The notes below the pieces were generated by a model. It did not search any database. It was not told where the DNA came from and saw only the letters and a program-made list of their open reading frames with translations. From contig NZ_AP024849.1 in NCBI RefSeq assembly GCF_019977655.1, forward strand, positions 5,551,001 through 5,615,000: a stretch of DNA of 64,000 nucleotides, read 5' to 3'. This stretch comes from Clostridium gelidum. Lineage in GTDB: Bacteria > Bacillota > Clostridia > Clostridiales > Clostridiaceae. The position numbers and the translations under genes are program-made. Shown in pieces: positions 54,086 to 63,869 of this stretch (the first letter of the stretch is position 1; every line of letters begins with the position of its first letter).

Positions 54086-55264
54086 TTATTTATTAAAATT
54101 AACTCTAATATTCACAATTTCACTTTTACTTCCAATTCTTATTGGCGGCCCCCATGTACCATAGCCTGAACTTACAATCAAATTAAAATCATCTTTTATT
54201 AAATGTCCATAATCCTTTTCATATAAATAGCTTGTAACAAAGTTAAAAGGAAATATCTGCCCCTTATGTGTATGCCCTGAAAGTTGTAAATCCACATTTT
54301 CTGCTTTTGCTGCCTCTAAGTCTTCTGGTCTATGGTTTAAAACTATAATAGGAAGTGCTTTATCCGTGTCCTTCAAGACCTCACTAAGTTGTTTTATGTC
54401 TTGTCCCGTTACCATTTTATTTGATGAATCATTTCTTCCAACTATATAAAAACTATTTGCGATTTTTATTGACTCATCTTGCAAAAACTGAATATTTGCA
54501 TCTTTAAAGTATGAAATAGTCTCTGATAAATCACCAGCACCATACTCATGATTTCCTGTAACATCATATACTCCATACTTTGATTTTATATTTTTAAAAG
54601 CTTCTCTAGAATATTCTTTTAATTTTGTACTAGTATTCTCATCAAATATATCTCCACAAAATAAAACTATGTCCGGATTTAATTCATTTATTGAATTTAC
54701 CATTTTATTAATTCCATTTTCTTTTATTGTTATTCCCATATGAACATCAGAAATCATAACAACATTTAATGAATTAACTTCACCTGCATCTTTATTTATA
54801 TTTACTTCATAATTTGTTACAACTTGATTTTGAGCATTCCAAATTCCAAAACAAACTAAAATGAATACTACTATAAATACTGAAATTCCATTACAATATA
54901 CCTTTTTTAGCTTTTCTTTAATTGGTGGCTTAAGATTAATTCTCTTTAAAACAAATTTTATAAAATCTACCACAAAAAATATTATTATTGAATAAATAAA
55001 AACTCCAAGATAAGTTGTCCCAATCAATGTGAATATTGATATTATCCAGTTATCTGTGGTTAATATCCCTCTTAATATATTACTTGAAATAAAAGCTAAA
55101 GCTACAATCCAATATGTTGTCCAATATATTAATCCATATATCTTATGCTCAAATTTTACATACCCACCTAAAAATATTATTTTTCCTTTTAAACCAATAT
55201 AATAACAAAGGCTCATATATAAACCTAATACAATAAAAATTGATATAATCATCTTAGTATTCAT
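54086..55264 (-). CDS. Membrane-anchored metallophosphoesterase (YkuE/YaeI-like)
   Basis: A 392-residue protein with four N-terminal membrane helices (about 8-25, 42-62, 70-100, 130-148) and an extracytoplasmic or membrane-side calcineurin-like phosphoesterase domain. Metal ligands: ISDVHMG near 173, GDIFDE near 204, GNHEYG near 237, NHRPED near 318 and SGHTHKGQ near 337. Relatives act on phospholipid or lipid-A-type substrates; the actual substrate here is unknown. I use the ATG at 55264; an in-frame TTG 6 bp upstream is too near the AGAGG site. Confidence 0.85.
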   Translation of the reverse strand: MNTKMIISIFIVLGLYMSLCYYIGLKGKIIFLGGYVKFEHKIYGLIYWTTYWIVALAFISSNILRGILTTDNWIISIFTLIGTTYLGVFIYSIIIFFVVDFIKFVLKRINLKPPIKEKLKKVYCNGISVFIVVFILVCFGIWNAQNQVVTNYEVNINKDAGEVNSLNVVMISDVHMGITIKENGINKMVNSINELNPDIVLFCGDIFDENTSTKLKEYSREAFKNIKSKYGVYDVTGNHEYGAGDLSETISYFKDANIQFLQDESIKIANSFYIVGRNDSSNKMVTGQDIKQLSEVLKDTDKALPIIVLNHRPEDLEAAKAENVDLQLSGHTHKGQIFPFNFVTSYLYEKDYGHLIKDDFNLIVSSGYGTWGPPIRIGSKSEIVNIRVNFNK

Positions 55265-55304
55265 TTTCAATTTACCTCTTTTTCAATTCCAAGATTTCTT
55301 TATT

Positions 55305-56537
55305 TTATAAGTTCTTATTTGAACTTATAAAGTTCTTGGTTGCACTTCGTGCTTCTTTTATCTGTGTATAATTTTTATCTAATATTTCCTTCAATGCACC
55401 TTCTGCCAGATGAGCAAAGTATTTTGAACAATTTAAGATTGCTTTTTCATCTACTTGATATGCTGGGTGATGATGTGCATAAGAAAGTCCTGTCCCTATA
55501 ATAATAAATGCGCCTGGTATGTTCTTTTGATAATATGCAAAATCTTCTCCTTCTAAACCCATAGAAATTTTCTTAACATTATAGCCAGTCCTCTTTCCAA
55601 GTTTAGTAGCAAAATCAACCCATTCTTCAGTATTATTAGTTGCTGGTGAACCTGAATGCCAAATAAGTTCTGCACTTCCGCCAAAAGATTGTGCTATTCC
55701 AGTTATTATTTCACTTGCTCTTTTAGATATTAGTCCACGTATATCTTCATTTAATGTTCTAACTGTCCCTTCAAGATATGCAGATTCAGGTATTACATTC
55801 CATGTATTTCCACCTTCTATATGTGTTACGCTTAAAAGTGCCTTTTCTGTTGCACCTATGTTACGACTAACGATTGTTTGAAGAGATGTAACTATATTAC
55901 TTGCAATTATAATTGGATCTATTCCTCTTTCTGGTTTAGCGGCATGACTTCCAACACCTGTAACTTTAATTTCAAATCTATCAACAGCTGCAGTCATCGC
56001 TCCAGTTTTTATTCCCATAATACCCACTTCTGCGTCAGAAACATTATGTACACCAAAAATTGCATCTACATCATCTAAAACACCTGTTGCTAAAATTTTC
56101 TTAGCTCCATCTGCACTTTCTTCTCCAGGCTGAAATATAAATTTTATTGTACCTATTAATGATCCTTGATGTCTTTTAACTAAATAAGCTGCTCCTAAAA
56201 TTGCAGCCGTGTGAAAGTCATGTCCACAAGCATGCATCTTACCATTTATTTTAGACTTATAAGATAAGCTTGTCTCTTCTTGAATTGGCAATGCATCTAT
56301 ATCACATCTAATAGCAACAACTGGCCCATTAGGATTTCCTTTTATTTGTGCTACAAGTCCTGTTTCTAGTGGTAAATCAAGAACTTCTATATCTACTTTT
56401 TTTAATAACTTCTTTATTAATTTTGTTGTTTCAAATTCTTCATTAGGTAATTCAGGATTTTCATGTAATTTACGATATACACCTATAAGTTCGTCATTTA
56501 AGTCCTCTATTATTGATAATAATATCTTATTCATCAT
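55305..56537 (-). CDS. M20 family amidohydrolase (second copy)
   Basis: A 410-residue zinc amidohydrolase of the M20D group. Motifs are RCDIDALPIQEET near 76, MHACGHDFHTA near 100, FQPGEESADGA near 133 and GLEGEDFAYY near 350. It resembles hippurate hydrolase/N-acyl-amino-acid deacylases, like the gene at 26745, but it is not next to a transporter. AAGGGGGATT precedes two consecutive ATG codons; the first is used here. It lies 41 bp ahead of the phosphoesterase gene and may be co-transcribed with it. Confidence 0.88.
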   Translation of the reverse strand: MMNKILLSIIEDLNDELIGVYRKLHENPELPNEEFETTKLIKKLLKKVDIEVLDLPLETGLVAQIKGNPNGPVVAIRCDIDALPIQEETSLSYKSKINGKMHACGHDFHTAAILGAAYLVKRHQGSLIGTIKFIFQPGEESADGAKKILATGVLDDVDAIFGVHNVSDAEVGIMGIKTGAMTAAVDRFEIKVTGVGSHAAKPERGIDPIIIASNIVTSLQTIVSRNIGATEKALLSVTHIEGGNTWNVIPESAYLEGTVRTLNEDIRGLISKRASEIITGIAQSFGGSAELIWHSGSPATNNTEEWVDFATKLGKRTGYNVKKISMGLEGEDFAYYQKNIPGAFIIIGTGLSYAHHHPAYQVDEKAILNCSKYFAHLAEGALKEILDKNYTQIKEARSATKNFISSNKNL

Positions 56538-56801
56538 ATTAATCCCCCTTGTACATTGATGTTTAAATTATAGCATCCCTTCTTATTGTGTCAATACATA
56601 TAACCATCTTACCAATGATGTTCTTTGTTTTATTCTATATGTTCTAATAAGATTTATTTTATCTAATTAAGTAAACTTGGACAGATATTCTTTTATATAG
56701 TTACTCGTTATTTTATGCTGAAAATGAATATAGGAACAGCAAATATAATAAACTACAAAAAATCAAATTGTACTCCCTAATTAATTTATTTTAATAGACA
56801 T

Positions 56802-56842
56802 GAAAAAATTCTACTCAAATATTAATATGAGTAGAATCTTTT
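56802..56842 (-). terminator. Terminator of the sugar-phosphate operon
   Basis: GATTCTACTCATATTAA / TATTTGAGTAGAATTTTTTC on the minus strand, 18 bp past the transketolase stop. The remaining gap 56538-56801 shows nothing else. Confidence 0.88.
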
Positions 56843-56859
56843 CACTATATTCTCTAAAA

Positions 56860-58854
56860 TTATTTTTTATTGCAAATCTTAACAGCCTTTTCTACAACAT
56901 TTTCTACAGTAAATCCAAATTGCTTAAATAATGTATCTGCATTTCCTGATGCTCCGAAAGTATCTAATGAAATAACATCTCCATCAAGACCTACATATTT
57001 ATGCCATCCAAATGATGTTAATGCTTCAACAGCAACTCTTGCGCGTACTGCGTTTGGCATAACTGATTCTTTATAAGCTGCATCCTGAGCTTCAAACAAT
57101 TCGAATGATGGCATACTTATAACTCTTGCATCTATTCCTTTAGCTTCTAGTTCAGCTGCTGCTTTAAATATTAATTCAACTTCTGAACCTGATGCCATAA
57201 GAAGTACATCTGGAGTTTCTTTTTTAGAATCTTTAAGGATATATCCACCCTTTAATGCTCTCTTAGGGCATCCATCATATAATGGCAATTTTTGTCTTGT
57301 TAAAACTAATGATGTTGGTGTTGTTCCATTAGTTACAGCATAATACCAAGCTGCTGCAGTTTCCTTTGAATCAGCTGGTCTAAATACTGTCATATTTGGC
57401 ATACTTCTAAGTGCTGCTAATTGTTCTATTGGTTGATGAGTTGGACCATCTTCCCCAACACCAATGCTATCATGAGTTAAAACATAAGCTACAGGAAGAT
57501 TCATAAGAGCTGATAATCTCATAGCACCCTTCATGTAATCACTGAATACGAAGAATGTTGAACAGAATACCTTAAGTCCACCATGAACATACATACCATT
57601 AACTATAGCTGCCATTGCATGTTCTCTAACTCCAAAGTGAAGGTTTTGTCCGCTTCTGTCTGTATCTGAGAAATCTCCTTTGCCAGCCATATAAGTTTTA
57701 TTTGAAGGAGCTAAATCAGCTGATCCTCCTATTAAATTAGGAATTAATTTTGCTAATCTATTTATCAATATTCCTGAAGATTCTCTTGTAGCCATTTCTT
57801 TATCAAAGCCCCAGAATTCTTCATTATTTAATAAGGCTTCTTTATCTATTTCTCCACTCATCCATGCAGCATATTCTTTTGCAAGTTCAGGGTACTCTTT
57901 AGAATATTCACTGAATAATTTATTCCAAGTTGATTCTTTTGAAACACCTTTTTCTATGTGTTCATTCATATTTGTATATACTTCATCTGGTACATAGAAC
58001 GCTGGTTCTGTCTTCCAACCTAAGTTTTCTTTCATGGCTTTTACATTTTCAGCACCTAATGGTTCTCCATGAGCTGATGCTTTTCCTTGTTTTGCGGGAC
58101 ATCCAAAACCAATTTGATTTTTGACTATTATAATTGAAGGTTTTGAAGTTTCTGCTTTAGCTGTTTCTATTGCACTTTCTATTGCATCTATATCATTTCC
58201 ATCAGCAATTTTTGACACTTGCCAGCCATAGGCTTCATATCTTTTAGCTACATCTTCTCTAAATGCTATATCAGTACTTCCTTCAATTGAAATATTATTT
58301 GAATCATACAATACAACTAATTTTCCAAGTCCTAAAGTTCCTGCAAGTGATGATGCTTCTCCTGAAATTCCTTCCATAAGGCAGCCGTCTCCACATATTG
58401 AATATGTATAGTGATCAATTACACTATATTTTTCTTTATTAAACTTTTCTGCAAGATGTGCTTCTGCCATAGCCATACCTACTGCATTACATATTCCTTG
58501 ACCAAGTGGCCCTGTTGTAATTTCAACACCTTTAGTATGACCAAACTCAGGATGTCCTGGAGTTAAACTTCCAACTTGTCTGAAGTTTTTAATATCAGAA
58601 ACCTCTACTCCGTATCCAAATAAATGTAATAATGAATATTCAAGCATTGATCCATGTCCTGCCGATAATACAAATCTGTCTCTATTATCCCAAGTTGGAT
58701 TTTTTCCATTATGGTTCATCTTTGCCCATAAAGTAAATGCCATAGTTGCTGCTCCAAGTGGAAGTCCTGGATGACCAGACTGTGATTTTTCAATTGCATC
58801 TGCTGAAAGTACTCTTATTGCATTAATAGATAACTTATCTAATTCTCTACTCAT
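56860..58854 (-). CDS. tkt: Transketolase
   Basis: A 664-residue thiamine-diphosphate enzyme moving two-carbon units between sugar phosphates. N-terminal SGHPGLPLGAA near 30; the ThDP motif GDGCLMEGISGEA near 155 with NN at the end; FGVREHAMAAI near 405; and THDSIGVGEDGPTHQP near 457. It is full length. I start at the ATG at 58854, with GAGG 8 bp before it. It belongs to the group with the transaldolase-like and hexulose-phosphate genes and should regenerate the pentose acceptors they use. Confidence 0.95.
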   Translation of the reverse strand: MSRELDKLSINAIRVLSADAIEKSQSGHPGLPLGAATMAFTLWAKMNHNGKNPTWDNRDRFVLSAGHGSMLEYSLLHLFGYGVEVSDIKNFRQVGSLTPGHPEFGHTKGVEITTGPLGQGICNAVGMAMAEAHLAEKFNKEKYSVIDHYTYSICGDGCLMEGISGEASSLAGTLGLGKLVVLYDSNNISIEGSTDIAFREDVAKRYEAYGWQVSKIADGNDIDAIESAIETAKAETSKPSIIIVKNQIGFGCPAKQGKASAHGEPLGAENVKAMKENLGWKTEPAFYVPDEVYTNMNEHIEKGVSKESTWNKLFSEYSKEYPELAKEYAAWMSGEIDKEALLNNEEFWGFDKEMATRESSGILINRLAKLIPNLIGGSADLAPSNKTYMAGKGDFSDTDRSGQNLHFGVREHAMAAIVNGMYVHGGLKVFCSTFFVFSDYMKGAMRLSALMNLPVAYVLTHDSIGVGEDGPTHQPIEQLAALRSMPNMTVFRPADSKETAAAWYYAVTNGTTPTSLVLTRQKLPLYDGCPKRALKGGYILKDSKKETPDVLLMASGSEVELIFKAAAELEAKGIDARVISMPSFELFEAQDAAYKESVMPNAVRARVAVEALTSFGWHKYVGLDGDVISLDTFGASGNADTLFKQFGFTVENVVEKAVKICNKK

Positions 58855-58984
58855 TTTTTTCCTCACTTTGCATTATTAATTTTTTATAATATCTGCCTAA
58901 ATCCGCATTCTACAAGCAAATTCTAAAATTCTAAAATTCTAAAGTTCTCGCATAACTATTTATCATTATTTACAAATGATACAT

Positions 58985-59632
58985 TTATTTACCGAAAGCT
59001 GCTGCCCAATCAGCTTTGAATTTTTCTAGTCCTTGATCTGTTAATGGATGTTTTATCATTTGTAGAACTAAGCTATAAGGTATTGTTGAAATATTTGCTC
59101 CAGCTTGTGCTGCTTGAATAACATGAATTGGATTTCTTACGCTAGCTGCAATTATTTCTGTTTCTATTCCGTGAATTGCAAATATATCTGCGATATTTCT
59201 AACAAGTTCCATTCCATCCATAGATATATCATCTATTCTTCCTAAAAATGGACTTACATATGTTGCTCCTGAATTTGCTGCAAGTAATGCTTGTGTTACT
59301 GAAAATATTAAAGTTACATTTGTTTTTATTCCTTCTTTAGATAAAACTTTAGTAGCCTTAAGTCCTTCTGCTGTCATTGGAATTTTTACAATCATGTTCT
59401 TATGAATTGCTGCAATTTCTCTTCCTTCTTTAATCATTCCTTGTGCATCTTCACTTATAACTTCTCCACTTATTGGTCCATCAACTATTTCTGTTATTTC
59501 TTTTATAACTTCATTGAAATCTCTACCTTCTTTTGCAATTAGTGATGGGTTTGTAGTTACACCACATATTACTCCCATTTCGTTTGCTTCTTTAATATGT
59601 TCTATGTTTGCTGTGTCTAAAAAAAATCTCAT
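58985..59632 (-). CDS. Transaldolase of the TalC/Fsa type
   Basis: A 215-residue short transaldolase/fructose-6-phosphate aldolase. Start MRFFLDTANIEHIKEA is diagnostic. The Schiff-base lysine is in MIVKIPMTAEG near 85; NVTLIFSVTQALLAA near 108 and YVSPFLGRIDDI near 130 complete the barrel. It is cytosolic and forms a decamer in relatives. It lies between transketolase and the isomerase gene. Whether it acts as transaldolase or aldolase cannot be decided from sequence; with tkt next to it, transaldolase is favoured. Confidence 0.9.
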   Translation of the reverse strand: MRFFLDTANIEHIKEANEMGVICGVTTNPSLIAKEGRDFNEVIKEITEIVDGPISGEVISEDAQGMIKEGREIAAIHKNMIVKIPMTAEGLKATKVLSKEGIKTNVTLIFSVTQALLAANSGATYVSPFLGRIDDISMDGMELVRNIADIFAIHGIETEIIAASVRNPIHVIQAAQAGANISTIPYSLVLQMIKHPLTDQGLEKFKADWAAAFGK

Positions 59633-59675
59633 TATTTTCCCATCCCTTTCTATTAATAATTACTTTTAAAGTCTA

Positions 59676-60218
59676 TTATTCTACATTAATATGATTCTTT
59701 GAAGCTTCACTGTCTGATAAATTATCTTTTTTACTTATTAATAAGCATAAATCATCTAATACTATATGAACAGATTGATCAAATAAAGAGCTTAAGAGTT
59801 GAATTGATGCAACACCATTATCATTTTTTGTTTTTCCTGGAACTTCAAGTACTAAATCTGATACTTCTCCAAGAGGAGAATCCTTCTTACTTGTAACTCC
59901 AATTATAGTTAGTCCCAAATCTTTCGCAGCTTTTGCATTACTTAATATATTTTTTGTTTTTCCTGAACCTGATATTGAAAGAAATATATCTCCCTTTTTT
60001 AGAGCTGGTGTAATTGTTTCCCCCATTACATAAGAGTTATATCCAATATGCATTAAACGCATTGCAAATCCTTTTGCTTGAAATCCACTACGGCCTTCTC
60101 CATCTACAAAAATTCGTGTTCCCTTTTTTAAAACATTCATTATCTTTTTTACTTGTTCCTCATCCACTTTTTCTATTACATCTTTAATTTCATCTAATAT
60201 TTGATCTATTGTTCTCAT
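59676..60218 (-). CDS. hxlB: 6-phospho-3-hexuloisomerase (SIS domain)
   Basis: A 180-residue SIS-domain isomerase converting 3-hexulose 6-phosphate to fructose 6-phosphate. EGRSGFQAKGFAMRLMHIGY near 37 and the SIS phosphate site LSISGSGKTKNI near 75 are typical. The end, FDQSVHIVLDDLCL near 145, is common to the family. Its ATG overlaps the end of the hexulose-phosphate synthase gene by 4 bp (ATGA), so the two are coupled. AAGGAGG lies inside the upstream gene's end. Confidence 0.9.
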   Translation of the reverse strand: MRTIDQILDEIKDVIEKVDEEQVKKIMNVLKKGTRIFVDGEGRSGFQAKGFAMRLMHIGYNSYVMGETITPALKKGDIFLSISGSGKTKNILSNAKAAKDLGLTIIGVTSKKDSPLGEVSDLVLEVPGKTKNDNGVASIQLLSSLFDQSVHIVLDDLCLLISKKDNLSDSEASKNHINVE

Positions 60219-60838
60219 CTTTCTATTACCTCCTTAAATTGTTTTGCTATTTCTATTGGATTATCTGTACCAGTAATTGCAGAACCTACGATAACTAATT
60301 CTATATTATATTTGTTTAATTCAGTAATAGAGTCTAAGGTGATTCCCCCTGCTACTGCAATTCGATTGATTTTCGGAAATTTTTCCTTAAATACTTCTAT
60401 TGTTTTACCTGGATTTTTTAATTTTTCTCTATCAATAGAAGCATGTATACAATAGATAGCATTCTTAAAATTTGATATTTCTTTAATTTTCTCATCTGAA
60501 CACTCTAATAAATCTATCATCATTGTTCCATTGCTTTTTTCAGAAACCTCATAGCATTTTTCTATAGTTTCTAATGATGCACTTCCCATTACCGTTAAAA
60601 TATTAAAGCCTTGTTTAAAACCTTGTTTAAATTCATAAGCCCCTTCATCACTTGTCTTAATATCTCCTAATATTTGTGAACTAATTGTTTTACTAGTTAA
60701 TTCTTTCAATTTTAAAAGTCCATAATCCTTGACTAATGATGTTCCAATTTCAATAATATCTGCTACTCCATCAAAAGCCTTAACTAAACTTTCTGCTTTT
60801 TCTAATGGAACTCTGTCTATAGCAACTTGTAATTTCAT
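60215..60838 (-). CDS. hxlA: 3-hexulose-6-phosphate synthase
   Basis: A 207-residue barrel of the orotidine-decarboxylase superfamily. Formaldehyde + ribulose 5-phosphate give 3-hexulose 6-phosphate, or the reverse. Motifs: VAIDRV, DIIEIGTSLVKDYG near 30, the metal/catalytic DIKTSDEG (DxKxxD) near 58 and IAVAGGITLDSI near 160. The related 3-keto-gulonate-6-phosphate decarboxylase shares DxKxxD, but the partner isomerase next door favours the synthase. AGGAGG precedes the ATG. Used in reverse, the pair would make pentose phosphate. Confidence 0.85.
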   Translation of the reverse strand: MKLQVAIDRVPLEKAESLVKAFDGVADIIEIGTSLVKDYGLLKLKELTSKTISSQILGDIKTSDEGAYEFKQGFKQGFNILTVMGSASLETIEKCYEVSEKSNGTMMIDLLECSDEKIKEISNFKNAIYCIHASIDREKLKNPGKTIEVFKEKFPKINRIAVAGGITLDSITELNKYNIELVIVGSAITGTDNPIEIAKQFKEVIER

Positions 60839-61016
60839 TTTAACCTCCTACATTATGTTAAAATTTTCTTTTTGTAAATTTTCAAGAGACTATCTAATTT
60901 TTCTCTATAATATGCACCATTATGTCCCATTTCTATATTTCATATGCATCTAAATTTTCTAAATCACCTATATTAAAACTAATAAATTTATGCCTTTTTA
61001 TTCATAATCATTCCAC

Positions 61017-62066
61017 CTATTTTTTTATAATATTTGTAGAATAATGTAGGTGAATTGTAGCAGGAATTTCTTCTAGAACAAATTCTGTTGTTCTACTACC
61101 ATCTATCCTTTCAAAAAGTAATGTGGCTGCTCTTTCTCCTATTTTATATGGATTCTGATCTATTGAAGTAATTCCTGGTCCAATTAAACGAGCCCATTTT
61201 TCATCAGCGAATCCAAATATACCCACATCTATTCCAATGTTTATTTTTAAATCAAATAGACATTCTATAAGAACTTTTAATATTTCATCATTGTTTGCAA
61301 AAAAGCAAGTATTCTTACCTTTATTTTCATTTAAAATAGTCTTTATCTTTTCTTGTATATCTATTATTTCCTCTTTTTTAATAATAATAGTCTCTCCATT
61401 TATAAATGAATACTCAGATAAAAATTCTTCCATTCCCTTTTTCCTATCTAATCTAGGACTTATACCATTTATATCCTCCGAAAAAAATACATAGTGATTA
61501 TATTCATTTTTTAATAATTCATTTAATATATTTTTTGTTACATCTACATTATTTGTTGTTACTGAGTCGCAAATTAATGGGCTTATAAATCTATCTAATA
61601 ATACTATAGGTTTATAATTATCCCTATTTTTAAATTCTTTTATATATTCATAGTTATTACCCGTTGTATTAACTAGCAACCCATCAACTTGACTGTCCAG
61701 TAAAGATTCTATATTTTCCTTTTCTTGTTCATCTATATTATCAGCATTTGTAACAAGTACTTGATAATTCTTTGCACGACATACATTATTTATTCCTTTA
61801 ATAAGTAAAGAAGAGAAAGGATTACCTATATCTGCGATTGTTACACCAATTATATTTTTATTTTTAGCTTTTAATGTTTGCGCTATGCGGTTTGGTCTAT
61901 ATTTTAGTACTTTAATTGCTTCATCTATTTTTTCTTGAGTTTCCCTTGACATAAATTCGAAATTTTTATTTAAATATCTAGATATTGTTGTCTTTGAAAC
62001 TCCTACATAAGCTGCAACATCTACAATTGTAATATTTTTTTGTTTATCCACAGAACTTTTCAGCAT
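61017..62066 (-). CDS. LacI family transcriptional regulator
   Basis: A 349-residue repressor. The N-terminal helix-turn-helix and hinge are clear: TIVDVAAYVGVSKTTISRYL near 14 and YRPNRIAQTLKAK near 55. A periplasmic-binding-protein-like domain (65-345) should bind a sugar or sugar phosphate. It is encoded between the hexulose-phosphate genes and the sugar kinase gene, so it is the likely regulator of both flanks. TGGAGGAA lies before the ATG. I could not pick its operator by eye with confidence. Confidence 0.9.
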   Translation of the reverse strand: MLKSSVDKQKNITIVDVAAYVGVSKTTISRYLNKNFEFMSRETQEKIDEAIKVLKYRPNRIAQTLKAKNKNIIGVTIADIGNPFSSLLIKGINNVCRAKNYQVLVTNADNIDEQEKENIESLLDSQVDGLLVNTTGNNYEYIKEFKNRDNYKPIVLLDRFISPLICDSVTTNNVDVTKNILNELLKNEYNHYVFFSEDINGISPRLDRKKGMEEFLSEYSFINGETIIIKKEEIIDIQEKIKTILNENKGKNTCFFANNDEILKVLIECLFDLKINIGIDVGIFGFADEKWARLIGPGITSIDQNPYKIGERAATLLFERIDGSRTTEFVLEEIPATIHLHYSTNIIKK

Positions 62067-62150
62067 AATTTATTCCTCCATTCAGTACTTATTATCAATC
62101 ATATATACTAAATATTCAATAATTTATACTATATTATTTTTTATGTCATC

Positions 62151-62182
62151 TTTAAATAGGCTCACTAAGTAAGCCTATTTAA
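62151..62182. terminator. Hairpin between the kinase and regulator genes
   Basis: TAAATAGGCT / AGCCTATTTA with a CACTAAGTA loop. It lies 75 bp past the kinase stop. The flanks have only weak T-richness, so it may be a terminator or, because of its symmetry, a protein-binding site. Confidence 0.5.
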
Positions 62183-62257
62183 ACTGCATTAATTAATAAT
62201 GCATCTACCTGTAATTATAGATAAACAAATAATATTCTTAGTACTAACTGTCAGCTA

Positions 62258-63211
62258 CTATTTTACATAGCTTAATGATTTTTTCAAATAACTATCTAAT
62301 TCTTTTCTGGTAGGTAGTCCTTCATTATCACTAACAAAAGTTACTTGAATCGCTCCAATAGCATTGGCTCTTACAACAGAATCCCGAATTGTTAAATCTT
62401 CTAATTTCCCACTAATAACACCAACTGCAAATCCATCTCCAGCACCTACAGTATCAACTACCGTCTCTACTTTAAATCCTGATTGAATAAAGCTATTCTC
62501 GCCTTCCCTAACATAGGCACCTTGTCCGCCAAGCTTCACAATAACATTCTTTACCCCTAGCTTTTGATAGAAATCTGCAATTTTTTCTGGATCTTCACTT
62601 CCCATTAATATTAATCCCTCGCTTGTTCCTGGTAATACCATATCACTTTTTGAAGCCAACTCATTAATTACTTCTATCATTACTTCTTGACTTTCCCATA
62701 ATGCAGGGCGTAAATTAGGATCAAAGGTTACATAAATACCATTTTCTTTTGCACGTTCTATTAATCTATATGTAGCTTCTCTACAACTTATAGATAATGC
62801 TGGTGGTATACCTGTTACATGGACAAGTTTAACTCCATTAAAATCAATTTTATCAATATCTTCTGCACTCATATATGAAAATGCTGATCCTTTTCGATAA
62901 TAAGCTGTTACTGGATCTCCATGAGCAACTTTACTCTTTAGCATAAGTGCCGTTTTATATGTCTTATGAAATTCAATAAATTCTGTGCCAATTCCTTCTC
63001 TATCTAAAAATTTCTTTACATATTGTCCCATAGGTTCATTTCCAAGTTTTGTTACATAAGAAACCTTATGACCGAGTCTCGTAAGTCCTGTGCATACATT
63101 AACTTCAGCACCTGCTAAAGATTTACTAAATTTTTCTACTTCATCAAGATTTCCTTCAACTTCTGCTGTAAACATAGCCATAGGTTCTCCGAATAATATA
63201 ACTTCATTCAT
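62258..63211 (-). CDS. kdgK: PfkB family sugar kinase, KdgK-like
   Basis: A 317-residue ribokinase-fold kinase. The start FGEPMAMF, GAEVNVCTGLTRLGH near 34, AYYRKGSAFSYM near 105 and the C-terminal signature DTVGAGDGFAVG near 255 (catalytic Asp in GAGD) fit 2-dehydro-3-deoxygluconokinase. Its product, KDPG, would be split by an aldolase not seen here. Another sugar such as fructose or tagatose is possible. AGGAGG lies before the ATG, which follows the upstream stop by 1 bp, so it is co-translated with the HExxH gene. Confidence 0.82.
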   Translation of the reverse strand: MNEVILFGEPMAMFTAEVEGNLDEVEKFSKSLAGAEVNVCTGLTRLGHKVSYVTKLGNEPMGQYVKKFLDREGIGTEFIEFHKTYKTALMLKSKVAHGDPVTAYYRKGSAFSYMSAEDIDKIDFNGVKLVHVTGIPPALSISCREATYRLIERAKENGIYVTFDPNLRPALWESQEVMIEVINELASKSDMVLPGTSEGLILMGSEDPEKIADFYQKLGVKNVIVKLGGQGAYVREGENSFIQSGFKVETVVDTVGAGDGFAVGVISGKLEDLTIRDSVVRANAIGAIQVTFVSDNEGLPTRKELDSYLKKSLSYVK

Positions 63212-63212
63212 T

Positions 63213-63869
63213 TTAGATTCCTCCTTTAATTTCTTTTACTTCATCTAATAACTCGTCTGCTTTCTTTGTATCATGAGGATATAACATAATTATATCAAAG
63301 ACATATGGGTTGTAAGACAAAGATAGCATCTCTTTTGCAAATGCCATGGCAGCAATTTCACCAAGAGCTATTAATTTAGATTTATATTCAAAAAATCCTA
63401 TCTTCCACAACTTAATAGTTTCTGTTTTTGTATATATATTTTGTTCATTGCCTTCAATATGATGAAACATTTCATGTAAAAGTAGCATATTCTCAATGTC
63501 CACATTATCTAAACTTTTTTCAAGTTGATTTTCTTTTATAAATTGTTCAACTAGTATCATATTTTTCGTAAACAATGTCACTTTATTAGGGCTATTATAA
63601 CAAGCAAACATAATATAATTATCTGTACCATTTGAATCTTTGTGTGTAATTTTCAAATTCATCTTTTCAACTATCTGTTTTACTGAAAAATTATGAAATC
63701 TTTTTTTAAGTTTTAATGCTTGCTCTTTTCCACATAAATTCGCTTTTTCGATCATTTCCTGTCTTAATTCATAACTAATTTTATTCTTAATGGGGTCTCT
63801 GCTAAAAGCATATTGACCCCATTCTTCGTCACTCATATTAACAAGAAAATCTATTTTTTCACTAATCAT
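63213..63869 (-). CDS. IrrE/ImmA-like HExxH protein of unknown function
   Basis: A 218-residue soluble protein. The zincin site LLHEMFHHIEG lies near 131, and a later glutamate-containing helix, LGEIAAMAFAKEML near 170, could supply the third ligand, as in IrrE/ImmA peptidases. The first half has no recognised domain. It overlaps the upstream gene by 4 bp (ATGA) and is followed 1 bp later by kdgK, so it is a true member of a sugar-kinase operon. A peptidase in that position is unusual. Substrate unknown; the fold call is tentative. Confidence 0.6.
   Translation of the reverse strand: MISEKIDFLVNMSDEEWGQYAFSRDPIKNKISYELRQEMIEKANLCGKEQALKLKKRFHNFSVKQIVEKMNLKITHKDSNGTDNYIMFACYNSPNKVTLFTKNMILVEQFIKENQLEKSLDNVDIENMLLLHEMFHHIEGNEQNIYTKTETIKLWKIGFFEYKSKLIALGEIAAMAFAKEMLSLSYNPYVFDIIMLYPHDTKKADELLDEVKEIKGGI

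Noticed and set aside
62151..62182. The dyad as the LacI-family operator
   Set aside because: It lies about 85-115 bp before the regulator's start and its symmetry is compatible, but it lacks the central CG typical of LacI sites. Terminator is equally likely.
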